42,500 bases of DNA from Nymphaea colorata (taxonomy: Eukaryota; Streptophyta; Magnoliopsida; Nymphaeales; Nymphaeaceae). This document shows, in pieces, positions 11,737 through 21,735 of the stretch. A program made the position numbers and the translations under genes. The notes under the pieces were generated by a model that was given only the letters and a program-made list of their open reading frames with translations, did no database searches and was not told the DNA's origin. Where the stretch lies: contig NC_045140.1 of the NCBI RefSeq assembly GCF_008831285.2, positions 29,321,981-29,364,480 of the forward strand, given 5' to 3'. The first letter of the stretch is position 1, and every line of letters starts with the position of its first letter.

Positions 11737-11861
11737 ATGGCCCGAAGAAGGCAAACGGAACAAGACTCTCTCGAAGTTGAGGGAGATACATCGGTTCAAG
11801 AGGAGCAGCCTCAAACTGAATTGGAAGTACATTCCGTAGAGAAGATGGTACACATCGAGAA
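11737..11861 (+). pseudogene. Family A gag, first 42 codons only
   Basis: The segment repeats the beginning of A gag (MARRRQ..., acidic and Gln-rich) as at 3744-3868. At 11861/11862 it changes to family B RT sequence in another frame, so the gag reading frame runs out at 11934 after a stretch of nonsense. It has no capsid or zinc knuckle and cannot act as Gag. Confidence 0.85.
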
Positions 11862-11865
11862 GGGG
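11858..11865 (+). other. Recombination junction between families A and B
   Basis: Up to 11861 the sequence matches A at 3858-3868. From about 11858 it matches the late RT region of D (35396 onward) and C (25147 onward). The bases AGAA are shared by both sides, a microhomology of about 4 bp. The frame changes across the joint, so no functional fusion results. Confidence 0.8.
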
Positions 11866-14198
11866 TTCGGGCAGGCCCCGAAAAGTTGCACGCCATGGAA
11901 AAATGGCCTCTGCCCAAGGACCTCAAAGGTCTAAGAGGATTTCTTGGATTGACTGGGTAGTACAGGAGATTCATCCAGGGATACGGCATTATTGCCCAGC
12001 CCCTTACCCAGATGCTGAAGAAAGGAGCCTTCTCTTGGACTGAGAAGTCGAGAGTTGCTTTTGACAAGCTAAAAGCAGCTCTAATGACCGCCCCAGTACT
12101 AACTCTCCCCGATTTCTCAAAAAGTTTCACCATCGAGACAGATGCATGTGAAGTCGGTGTAGGAGCAGTGCTAGGACAAGATGGTCATCCGATCGCGTAT
12201 ATGTCCAAGGCCCTGACTAGCCGGGCCAAGCCCCTCTCTACATATGAGAAGGAGTTGCTTGCAATTGTCATCGCGGTGGAAAAATGGCGTCCTTACTTGA
12301 TTGGATGCAAGTTTATCGTCAGGACCGACCAGAACAGCCTGAAGTACATTTTGAAACAACGTGTGTCTACCCCCACTCAACAGAGGTGGCTAGCGAAACT
12401 CTTGGGGTATGACTTCGAAATCGAGTACAAGAAGGGTCCTGAGAACAAAGCGGCGGATTCTCTTTCCCGCCTAACTGAACAGTTGATGACTTTGTCTGTG
12501 GTGGAGACGGACATTTGGACGAGATTAGCCCAGGATCAGCATGATGACCAGTCACTTAGGCTAATCAAGACTTCGGTTCAACAGAACCCCGGATCCATTC
12601 CTTTGTATTCAGTCAAAGGAAATCTTCTGTATAGGAAGGACAAGGCTGTAGTCCCTCCTAACTCTGGGCTAAGGCAGGAACTCCTGCAACATTTTCATGA
12701 CACCCCTGCAGCGGGTCATGAAGGGGTCGCTAAGTCCCTAGCACGGATAAAGGCCCAATTTTGGTGGCGAGGAATAAAGGCAGAAGTGCAGGACTATGTC
12801 AAGAAGTGTGTAGTCTGCCAGAGGGAAAAGTATGAGGCCATCAAGCCTCCAGGTCATTTGAACCCTCTGCCTATACCAACCAAGCCGTGGACAGATGTCA
12901 CGATGGACTTCATCGATGCCATGCCTCGTTCAGAAGGAAAGGAGGCAGTCTTAGTTGTCGTGGATCGGCTCACGAAGTATAGTCACTTTGCCCCCTTGCC
13001 GAGGTTGTACCAGGGGCCACTTGTGGCCAACGTCTACCAAGAGTATATCGGGAAACTGCATGGGATGCCACAGTCCGTCATCTGTGACAGAGACTCCATC
13101 TTTCTGAGTGCATTCTGGCAGGAGTACATGAAGAATATGGGTACGACGTTAAACTATAGTACTGCCCACCACCCACAAACAGATGGGCAAAGTGAAATTG
13201 TCAACCGGTCTTTGGAGACTTATCTCCGTTGCTTCGCAGGTGAACGACCATCAACATGGGTTAAGTTTCTGCCTTGGGCAGAATGGTCGTACAACACGAG
13301 TCTTCACTCGTCTACTGGCATTACCCCTTACGAGGGTGTATATGGATTTCCACCTCCATCAATACCAAGGTATGAAGGAGGTACTACGGAAGATGATGCA
13401 GTAGATTGTGAGTTGCGCACCAGAGAAGAGGTCTTAGAATCTCTCAAGGAAAACATCGTCAAGGCACAAAATCGTATGAAGCAAGTATACGATAAGGGTA
13501 GAAAGGACCGGGAGTTTCAGGTGGGAGACTATGTGTGGCTTAAGAGGTTGCCTCTTAAGCAAAAATCCTTGATGGGTCAGCCCTATTCGAAGTTGCTACC
13601 TCGATATTATGGACCCTATCCGGTAATTCAGAAGGTAGGGAAGGCCGCGTACAGGCTTGGCCTTCCAAGAACAGCGTTGGTACATCCAGTTTTTCATGTC
13701 ACCAGGCTTAAGCCTCACCAGGGTGATGTACCTACTTTGATCGAGCAGGTTCCGGATGGTTTGCCAACTCCCTACCGTATTCTCAAACACAGGTATGTAC
13801 AGCGGCAGGGGAGAACCAGGCATGAGGTGCTCGTAGAATGGGAGGGACCCGATAGGGGTACTTCTTGGGAGGAATTTGGGACGATCATTCATCATTTCCC
13901 CTCTTCTAGCGCTCGAGGACAAGCGCAAGGTAGGGAGGGGGAATCTGTTGCAGACCAATTTCCAGGTCCCGTGCAGGCAGAGGAAGAGCAGGCCGAACCC
14001 AGTCGGCGTAAGAGAAAGGCGTCAGAGATTTGGGCTCATTCTCTACTGCTTGCAGAAGTTAGTCCCAAGAAGGAAGAATCGGCACCAACGTCAGTTGCAG
14101 CGGGAGGAGCAGCTGAGGCCAAGACGGTGCTTGAACTGGGTAAGTCTCAGGGTGTTTGTGATTCGAGTGTAGGTCTCACTAAGCTAGGCGAGTCTTAA
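11862..14198 (+). pseudogene. Family B pol, 3' part: end of RT, RNase H, integrase, chromodomain, U3 tail
   Basis: This 5'-truncated polyprotein lacks gag, protease and the catalytic part of RT. It starts at the RT thumb ([15 protein letters not shown]). An in-frame TAG at 11958-11960 sits where C and D have Tyr, and the frame is open from there to 14198. RNase H has the TDA, EKELLAI, TDQNSL and AADSLSR motifs. Integrase has HHCC (about 12690-12820), DDE (MDFIDAMP, CDRDSIF, QSEIVNR) and a GPY module. The chromodomain (about 13770-13900) keeps TSWEEF. The last 83 codons (13947-14198) lie in the LTR and carry RRKRKASEIW. With no upstream gag or RT of its own it cannot be autonomous. Confidence 0.9.
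13932..13943 (+). other. Polypurine tract, family B
   Basis: AGGGAGGGGGAA followed by TC and the TGTTG start of the LTR. It is identical in C and D. Confidence 0.8.
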
Positions 14199-14236
14199 CC
14201 AAGTGAGTCCAGTCTTACGTCCCTTGAGGCTAGCCA

Positions 14237-14354
14237 AAGACCAAGGTCTTAGGCGAATGGCTCGGTCAAACCTGACCAAGCCCTTGGTCTAGTCAACCGA
14301 AGTGAGGGCGGGTCCCCTCACGAGGTCCCCACCCTGGGCTCACAAGGCTCAGGG
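14237..14354 (+). other. Four-hairpin block in U3, family B
   Basis: Hairpin 1 pairs AAGACC with GGTCTT (14237-14250). Hairpin 2 pairs GGCTCGGTC with GACCAAGCC (14259-14282, one mismatch). Hairpin 3 pairs GTGAGGG with CCCTCAC (14302-14321). Hairpin 4 pairs CCCTG with CAGGG (14332-14354). The block begins 39 bp after the stop codon of the U3 tail. Homologous blocks in C and D have different stem bases that still pair. Confidence 0.65.
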
Positions 14355-14546
14355 GTTTAGCCTTTTATTTTAGGCATTGGGCATTAGGCCCGGGTCTAGT
14401 TTTAAGTATTTTCGTTAATTAAATAGGTTTGCTTTCGTTGGGTTTCGAAATAAGGACCTAGCCTAGCGGGTTGTGCTTGGCAATATGGATTTGGATTGTG
14501 GGTAGAGAACGAGATCTGGATTGTAGACTCGTTCAAATAGGACATG

Positions 14547-14553
14547 TATATAT
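14547..14553 (+). promoter_or_regulatory. TATA box, family B LTR
   Basis: TATATAT lies about 600 bp into the LTR, with the pyrimidine patch CTCTCTCCTCCTC about 65 bp downstream. Confidence 0.55.
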
Positions 14554-17351
14554 TGTTTTGGATCTTAGTGTTTGTATCGATTATTGAACTAAGGAAAGCA
14601 TTTTGCAAAGTTGTGTTCTCTCTCCTCCTCGCGAGGTTGCCTCTCTCTCCCTCGGTATAGAGGCGAGATCTTCATCTTCTACATCAGCCACCGAGTTTCA
14701 CCTCGTGAGATCTGTGGTGCCTCTCATCCCCTCGCGTCCCCTTGGCCTGTGACGCCTCTAACTCCAGCAAAAGCTTCGGGCATCAGAGACATTCCGGTGG
14801 TGAACTCAAAGCAAGAAGGCTTGCGGCGGATTCCTCCTACCGGCGGCAATCCCTCCCTCGTCCACGACTGTTTTCCCTTTTGGACTGCAATTCCAGCAAG
14901 GTTGGTACCTTCTTCTCGACCCCGGTGAAGTTGAGAGGCTGTCCTTGCAACAAGGAAGGCTGAATTCGGCTTAGAATTCAGTAGCGACGGCTAAGACATT
15001 GGTTTAAGTTTCTCGGGTTTCTTCTTGTTCTTCGCTTGAATGTTCTAGGACAGAATCCGCTTAAAGGCTGGGTTTCCTTCTCGGTAATCCCGTGAGGAAG
15101 GTCCGTGCTAAGCAGTGGAATCTGCTTAAGAAGTCTTCCACGAATTGCTTGAAGGAAGGCCGGGAATCCTCGGTTTAATTTAGCCACAAAGTGAAGACCG
15201 ATAAAGGGAAAGCGATCGTTTTTTCTTGAAGAAAAACTCGGTTTCTGTCATCCCCTTCGTTCTTCAGTCCAGTAGGCTTAAACCCCTCGGATCACACCTT
15301 CTGGCCGTGAGGTTTAAGTCTTTGTTAGCTTACTGAAATCACCACCACAAGAGCCTCGAAATATCGTATTTTGAGCGAGTTCGAACGGCTACATCCCGAG
15401 CTACCCTCTTCGCCGGAAAATCCTGCAACTCCGGCCAAACCTGCAATTTCTGGCGCCCTCCAAAGTTTCGGACATCTGTAGACCAGTCTGTCCTCGTGCG
15501 AGTGGAAGTTCCCGTAAAGCTAGAAGGGACGTTCTGGTCATTGCAAAAGATTACTCAAACCAGGCCGGTCTCCTTCACTCGGTGCGAGCCCACGTGAAGT
15601 CGACTCGAACCAGGTTAGTAATATCTTCACCGTTGCTTTGTACACGTGTCAGCCATCCCACGGTCGTTCCGAAGTTCGTGTCTCACCTGGCCCTTCGGTC
15701 ATCCACCCGAATTTTAGTTATTCTCCACGTTTCCTAAGCTTTAGGATCCACATCGCCACCTTGCATTCACTCGAGTTGGCTAAGTCTTCTTCCCCTTCTC
15801 GCAAGGAATATCAGCCATCCATCTTCACACGTGGCAGCATCTCCCTGCCCCGACCTAGCCTCCCTCCAGCTCGCACACCACCTTTTCCACCAGCTCCTCA
15901 CAGCTCGCCACCTCACTTACACGTTCCCCCTCTTTAGGCGCCACTCCCCTCTCTCGCGCCCCACTTTTCCACGATTTTAGCGCAAGTCCCCTTGGACTCG
16001 CACTTAGCCTCCTTCACGTCTACATTCATCATCAACCGCAGCCCCCACCAGCCGTTGATCATCCATGTGTCATCATCTCCTTCAGTCACGTGAACACCCC
16101 AGCCAAGTATTCCCACTTCCCCTAACTGCATTCAATGGTGACCCTTGATCTTGGAGACGTGTCATTATCTTCTTACTCGAGAGTCCCACTCGAGTCACTT
16201 AGTCATTTAGCTCTTAGGTGATCTCCTTGGTTCGAGCCTAGTCCTAAGTCAACTTGACTTAGCTCCTAACTCGTCTTAGGTCCCCTAGTCAACCCTATCG
16301 TAGTTTGACTTTGACCGAACTCAGCTCACCTAATCGACTTCGTCTTAGTTGACTTGAGTTCTCTTAACTTAACCCATTCTCAGCCTTAGGAACCGGTCGA
16401 CCCGAGCCCAGCTAGGACCAACCTAGTTGACTCGAGCATAGTTCGAGTGACCCAGCTCGCTTACCTCCAACCGAGCTTAGCTTCATTCTAACCGTGCTCG
16501 CCTATTAGCCTAAACCCCCTCGACCGAGCCCGTTCTTAACCTCACTTCCTCTAGCTCTAGCTCTTGGCCTAACCCACATTTTAGCTAGGTTAACCTCCCT
16601 TGCTGACCTAAAGCTTTTCTAACCCTCGGCCTACCCCAGCCCGAGCCCTCTTAACTTGACTGGCCTAACCATAGAGCCCCGCCAGTCCAAGCCTCGCCCA
16701 GCTGTAGTTAGGGACTAGGAACAGCCGGTGACACTAGCTTTCTGCTAGCAGTCCTCGGCCAGCACCTCGGCCGCGCTCCTCGCCGTTGGAAATCAGCCGA
16801 CGGCCGTGGCCGAGCCACTCGGAGAATAGGCAGGTAGGCATTGCCGCACTCGGCTTTCGCCCCCCTCGTCCTGTCTGCGGCTTCCGTCCAGCCTAGCGGC
16901 GACAATCAGTCGCCCTCTCCTCTTGGCTCCCGGCAGCAGGTGGCTGCCCAGTCGACACACTCTCGCCGACCCGTCTCCAGTCTGCAGGCGGCACCAGTCC
17001 GCGCATCGGCGACATCCAGTCGCTGTTCCGTCGGTGCCAAGGCGACAACAATTCGCCTTCATCCTTGCCGCCGCATCCGCATGTCTGCTCTCGGCCGACC
17101 TGCTCCGTCCGCCAGCCAGCGTCCGACCGCAGCTTGCTGTCCCCTCGGCCACTCGTTAGCAGGCCGCCTCCGACAGCAACTTCGTGCCGTCCTCAGCCGC
17201 GCGTCCGCAGGTAAACCTTAACAACCGGCGGCTGTCTCTGCTTCTTGTGCATCCGTCCGACAGCGGGAGGCTGTCCAGGCCGCGCGCTTCACGCCAGCCC
17301 GTTGCTGCAATACCCGGGGCCTAGGCATTTGCCCTGTGGTCTCTCGGCACA

Positions 17352-17370
17352 GCCAAGGCAACGCCTTGGC
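17352..17370 (+). other. Conserved LTR hairpin near U5, family B
   Basis: GCCAAGGC (17352-17359) and GCCTTGGC (17363-17370) pair around AAC, followed by CCGGTA. C and D have the same hairpin with other loop bases and one changed base pair. Confidence 0.5.
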
Positions 17371-17831
17371 CGGTAACTCCCTTAGCCCACTTGTAGATTC
17401 GGGGAGGGTGTTAATCCTGCTTTTGTTTTTAGGATTTGCATCTAGTTTGATTTATTTTGCTTTAGCCCAAGGCTTCGGCCTAGCTCTCTGCCGTGGTACC
17501 TCAAGGGCCAGCCGCCCGAGACACGACCACAAGGAGCCGACCGTACCCATTTGCTTATTGTTGGGCGTGGTTTGTTTGTTAGTAGTGTTTGAGTGGTTGT
17601 ATGGTTTGCCTTTGAGTGAGACAAGTGTTTGCTTGTATCGCTGCGATTGTAAAAGCCGTGTCAACCCTTGTAGTTGTCCGTCATAGGTCTGCCCGTAGTT
17701 AGGATTTGGGAATATGGGTATTCCGCACCTAAGTCTCTTGTCCTAAGGGTTTTTGCGCCGGGGTTTGTCCGGCCGGGTAGAAGAGTTGTATTAATTTTGT
17801 TTTAGGATTTTTGGTTTTTGAGTAGCACTCA

Positions 17832-17836
17832 AGAGA
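17832..17836 (+). repeat. Target-site duplication of element C, left copy
   Basis: AGAGA directly before the C 5' LTR equals the 5 bases directly after its 3' LTR (41510-41514). Five-bp duplications are the norm for this integrase family. Confidence 0.92.
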
Positions 17837-17837
17837 T

Positions 17838-18131
17838 GTTACAGACCAACCACTTGGTCACGACCCAAGGCCGACAGAGGAGGCCAGACCTAGCCGGCTT
17901 AAGCGCAAGGCGTCTGAGCTATGGGCTCAGACCATGAAGCATGTCGCAGACTCGACTCAAGAGGTTGGAGCAGCACCAACGCAGGTTGCAGCGGGAGGAG
18001 TGGGAGGAGCAACTAGGTCCGAAGAAGTGCTCAAACCGGATAGGCTTCAAGACGTTTCTGAACTAAGTGTTGGGCTCACCGAGTTAGTCAAGTTAACCCC
18101 TAATGTGAGTCCGGTCAACCTAGACGCTTGA
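17838..18131 (+). other. Copy of the U3-encoded pol tail, element C 5' LTR (open)
   Basis: The frame that continues pol across the LTR boundary is open here for 97 codons, with RLKRKASELW and QVAAGGVGGA motifs. In the 3' LTR, where it would be joined to pol, 11 bp are absent after LTR base 24 and the tail is lost. The 5' copy therefore shows the ancestral coding state of this segment but is itself not fused to pol. Confidence 0.65.
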
Positions 18132-18144
18132 GCCGATTCTAAGA

Positions 18145-18257
18145 CCTAGAATTCTAGGCAATTGGCTAAGTCAAACGGACTTAGCCCATGCGCACCGAAC
18201 CGAAGTGTGGGCGGCAACCCACACGAGGCCCCCGCCCTGGGCTCACAAGGCTCAGGG
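18145..18257 (+). other. Four-hairpin block in U3, element C 5' LTR
   Basis: Hairpin 1 is CCTAG-AATT-CTAGG (18145-18158). Hairpin 2 pairs GGCTAAGTC with GACTTAGCC (18164-18186, nine perfect pairs). Hairpin 3 pairs GTGTGGG with CCCACAC (18205-18224). Hairpin 4 pairs CCCTG with CAGGG around the conserved loop GGCTCACAAGGCT (18235-18257). The 3' LTR carries the same block at about 27531-27643. Confidence 0.7.
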
Positions 18258-18470
18258 ACGATTCATTTGATTTTCGAGCTTAGGCGCTAGGCCGCTCGTT
18301 TCTTTTCAGCACTTAGTCATTTTCGGTTCTTGTTTAAGTACTTAGTGATTCTTTGTCAATAATGAGTTTTGATCTCGTGACCTAGGCCGAGCGGGGTGTG
18401 CTCGGCGCAATTGCTTTGGATCAGATCTAGCACGGGTTAGGTAATGTAAAACCCGCTTCAATTGGATTTG

Positions 18471-18477
18471 TATATAT
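18471..18477 (+). promoter_or_regulatory. TATA box, element C 5' LTR
   Basis: TATATAT, 634 bp into the LTR, with the CTCTCTCCTCTC pyrimidine patch about 65 bp downstream. It should drive the genomic RNA of the one element here with an intact polyprotein. Confidence 0.6.
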
Positions 18478-21202
18478 GTAATTGGATCTTAGAGAATGTA
18501 TGCAATTTTGAAGAAAGGAATTCATTTGTCCGAGATTACTCTCTCTCCTCTCTCGAGGTCTCTTCTCCCTCTCGTCTCCCACCTTGCTCACCCGAGCCTG
18601 GCGTCTTCTCCCCCCTCGCGTCCTCTACCTCCAAGGCGCTTCCAATCCCTCCAAGAAACCTGTCCTTGAAGAGCCACAGTCCTTAGACACCGGCATAAGG
18701 CAGCAAAGGCTTAGGCGGATCTCCTCCACGGCGGCGGTCCCTCCTTCGTCCACGACAACCTCCCCGGATTGAAGACATAATCAGGTTTGGTGCATTCTTC
18801 TTAATCACGAAGAAGAATAGAGGCCGAAGTTGAGATCGGGAAGGGTGAAGGCGCGTTCAACCACGGCTTCATCAAAACGACAAGGTTAGCCTTTTGATTC
18901 TCGTGTTTTCACAAAAGCTTGTGTTGAGATCGGTTTAGGCAGTGATCTTCTACGTTTCTGTGGTCTTTCCTCGGCATACCCGAGGCCTGACTTCTAAAAA
19001 GGCGAAGAAACCAGTCGGAAAGGGTCCCTTACACGATTTGGAGAACTTCCGAGTAATCTCTAGTTCTAATCAGATTTGATTGAATTGAACCGAGCGTTCT
19101 CCACGCATCAAAGTAGCAGATCTCGTGTTCGGCTTCGTATTTCGTCCCTCGGTCCGAGAGCTTAAACACAACAGAAATCAAGCTCCGATCGAGATTATTG
19201 AAGAATAAGGGATCCATCCGAATCGCCACAATCGGGAGAACATAATATCATAACCCGGGGCGAATCCTAGCGGTGAAACGCAAATTCGAACTTCTCTCGG
19301 ATTCTGGCAGCCTTCGGCTAATTCCTGCAATTCCCGACCAACTCCATTGATCCCGGCACTTAGGACCAGAATATCCCTCGTTCTGGAATCCCTATTCCAA
19401 TTCGGAAGGGGCAAATTGGACCAAGGAGGAAGGTACAAACCCTAGCCGCCGCACGAGGGAGATTCACCTCAACCTTGCCGCCGGTCGTCTCTAAGGTTAG
19501 TATTCGTGTTTCCTTCTTGTCTGTCGATTTCAGCCACGTGTCTCTATCTCGCCAGCTCCCCAGCTCGTACCACCTAAGCCCTCCACGTGTCCTTGCTCGA
19601 GATCACCCTAGGATCTCGAGCCCCAATCATTTAGGAAACACCCACAGCCGCCGCGTCTTCCTCTTCTCCTCGCCATCTCCATTCGAGTAAACCCTAGCCC
19701 TAGCGTCGCCTCCACCATCCATCACGCCAGGTGTCAGCCATCCGAGCGTCCACCTTCCGCCACCTCAGCCAGCATCCTCTCGCGTAATCCAGTTGGGTCC
19801 CACGCGTTTTGATGCTATGCCCAACTCGCTCCACGCAGTCACCCGATTGCCTCTTGCCTTAGCTGTTTTAGGAAACACTCTACGCGTCCTCACCCCCTTG
19901 CCGCAATCATCTCCTCCTCCTTACCGCATCAACCCATAGCCCCTCATCTCTCCACGTGGCGTCATCCTAGGCCTGGTGAGAATCTTCGAGAGATCAAGAG
20001 AATAAACCCGGAATTCTGTCCAGGTTCATTCAATTTCTTTGAATCTTCTCCCCTACGATTTAGGCAATTCCTCCTCGCATTTCCTCTACGTGTGATTATT
20101 TCCGCGTGACCTCTGTCGGTCGTTGATCTTGCCAAGTGGCAAGATCATGGTGCACCCACTTGGCAAGACCAGCCAAGTCAACCGAGACCTCTTAGGCGCC
20201 CTCATGCACCTCCCTCGCCCTTAGGTCAACCCCTTTTGACTGAGCCTACCTAGACCGACATCATTTCTCTTAACCTTAGTCAACATTAGGTCAATTCACC
20301 CTACCGAGCCCTCTTGAGTTCAAGCCACCCTAGTTGGCTCGAGTCTAGCTCGAGTGCCCCTTGACCCAGTCAACCCGGACCCACTCAGCTAGGTCCCTTA
20401 GTCAACCACCCATCTTAGCCAACCCTTACCTCACTCGGTCAACATTGACCATACCCGCGAGCTTAGGCTTGACCTGAACCCCCTCGCTTGAGCCTCTCGT
20501 AGCTAGGTTACCCTAATCCGCGCCTACACCCTTAACCTCCCTAGCCTACCTCAACCATAACCCATCTTGACTGGACCGTCCTACCTATTAGAGCCCCACC
20601 GAACCGAGCCAACCCCAGCCTTAGTTAGGAATAGGTCTCGCCGGTCTCTTCCGACTCTACACCTCGGCCGCGTCCTTCACCGTCGGCATCCAGCGACGAG
20701 CGTGGCCGAGCCACACCCTACGGTAGGCAGGTAGGCGCTGCCCCTTCCGGCAGCAGCCCCCCTCGGCACACAGGCGGCCCTTCCGGCCACGACAGCGTCG
20801 TCTTCTCCGGCAGCGGCCACCATCACGAACATCGGTTTCCAGCCGCGTCCCCTTCAACGCCAAACGCCCTCGGCGTCGGCAGTCATACGCGCAGCCCGCA
20901 TCTCCTCAGCCGGCATCCGCAAGCATCCCGATGCTCGGCACCTTCCAGGCGGCCCGTCGCTCTGTGTCAACCCGGTAGACGCGCGTCCAGCGACAGCGCG
21001 AGCTCTCGGGCAGCAGCGAGCGGCCACCTCCTCAGGCGCGTCGGCCAGAATTCCAGTGGCGAAGTTCATCGGACTGCAGCCTTCGGCCAGCGGTCTGAAG
21101 AGTGCAGCAGGCATCCGAGGAGGCTCTCCTCAACCGTCCTTCTTGAACAGCAAGCTGCAATACCCGGGGGTTGGTTCTCACCCTGGGTGCTTATCCGGCT
21201 AC

Positions 21203-21221
21203 GCCAAGGACTTTCCTTGGC
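21203..21221 (+). other. Conserved LTR hairpin near U5, element C
   Basis: GCCAAGGA pairs with TCCTTGGC around CTT, followed by CCGGTA. The terminal pair is A-T where family B has C-G, a compensatory change. Confidence 0.5.
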
Positions 21222-21735
21222 CGGTATACTCTGGATCCCCCTTGTAGCACGGGCGGGTTTTTGCTTTTGTTTGTTTAGGGCATCATCTTAGTTTGCTTTC
21301 TATTTTGTTTTAGCCTTGGCTTCGGCCCTGCTCCCCCGTGAGGTACCTCGAGGGCACTGTGCCCGTGACACGACCACAAGGAGCAAGACCCCTATTTGCT
21401 TTTGTTGGGTGTGGTTTGGCCGTTAGTAGTGGTTTGCGTGGTTTGTGAGTGAGTTGCGAGTGAATTCATATTGTATCGTTCACGTTGTGTAAGGCCTCAT
21501 CAGCCCCATTAGTCGCTTGTACTAGGCTATCCGTAGTTAGGTCTTGGAAGGGTTAACCGCGACTTGTATCTCCCTACCTAACTGGGTTTGCGCCGGGGTC
21601 CTGTCCGGCCGGGTAGTACTCTGTATTTAATTGTTTAGGATTTTCGGTTTTTAGAATAGGCCTCAAGAAGGTCCTGGGAAGATTAGGATTGCATTGGTCG
21701 GATATTCTTAGGCCAACCGGTGCGGTCCTAACAAT

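Larger units (their letters stand above)
659..13945 (+). mobile_element. Composite: tandem family A element fused to the 3' half of a family B element
   Basis: The order is A LTR/leader (659-3743), A gag-pol (3744-8993, ending inside the LTR), second A LTR/leader (8666-11736), start of A gag (11737-11861), then family B from late RT to the polypurine tract (11862-13945), with the B 3' LTR following. The block 659-3868 recurs at 8666-11861 with about 40 substitutions and one 14-bp indel by my count (about 1.2%). The second copy continues past any possible LTR end into leader and gag. That is expected from unequal crossing-over between LTRs, not from simple insertion. No target-site duplication can be assigned, because the original right end of A is missing. 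Confidence 0.8.
13946..17836 (+). repeat. Family B 3' LTR, left part
   Basis: It starts TGTTGCAGACC after the polypurine tract, and the LTR is completed at 41515-41575 after elements C and D; restored length is about 3.95 kb. In order it holds the U3 pol tail (to 14198), four hairpins (14237-14354), a TATA box (14547-14553), a pyrimidine patch (about 14617), a donor-like CAG|GTTAGT (15613), CACGTG boxes (15591, 15643, 15828, 16087), a GTCAAC/TTGAC-rich stretch (about 16240-16450), a GC-rich part (about 16730-17330), a hairpin at 17352-17370 and the T-rich end. Open frames on both strands in the GC-rich part look incidental. Confidence 0.88.
17837..21733 (+). repeat. Element C 5' LTR (3897 bp)
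   Basis: TGTTACAG...TCCTAACA, ending 2 bp before the PBS. In order: intact copy of the pol tail frame (17838-18131), four-hairpin block (18145-18257), TATA box (18471-18477), pyrimidine patch (about 18540), donor-like AAG|GTTAGT (19495), CACGTG boxes (19535, 19584, 19953), the inverted repeat GATCTTGCCA/TGGCAAGATC (about 20132-20153), a GTCAAC/TTGAC-rich stretch (about 20170-20480), GC-rich CGGC/CAGC part (20640-21170), hairpin (21203-21221), acceptor-like TTTTAG (21313) and the conserved GCGCCGGGG..TCCGGCCGGGTAG block near 21590-21625. Short open frames here are judged non-coding. Confidence 0.93.

Noticed and set aside
11737-14198. A functional gag-pol fusion of families A and B
   Set aside because: The frame changes at the joint, a stop follows at 11958 and the RT catalytic region and gag core are missing.
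14237-14354. tRNA or other known RNA gene
   Set aside because: Several stem-loops in a row, but no tRNA-type A/B box layout or acceptor stem, and the block lies inside LTR U3.
16793-17221. Overlapping open frames on both strands in the GC-rich part of the B LTR
   Set aside because: GC-rich DNA has few stop codons; the frames overlap on both strands and lie downstream of the LTR promoter without recognisable motifs.
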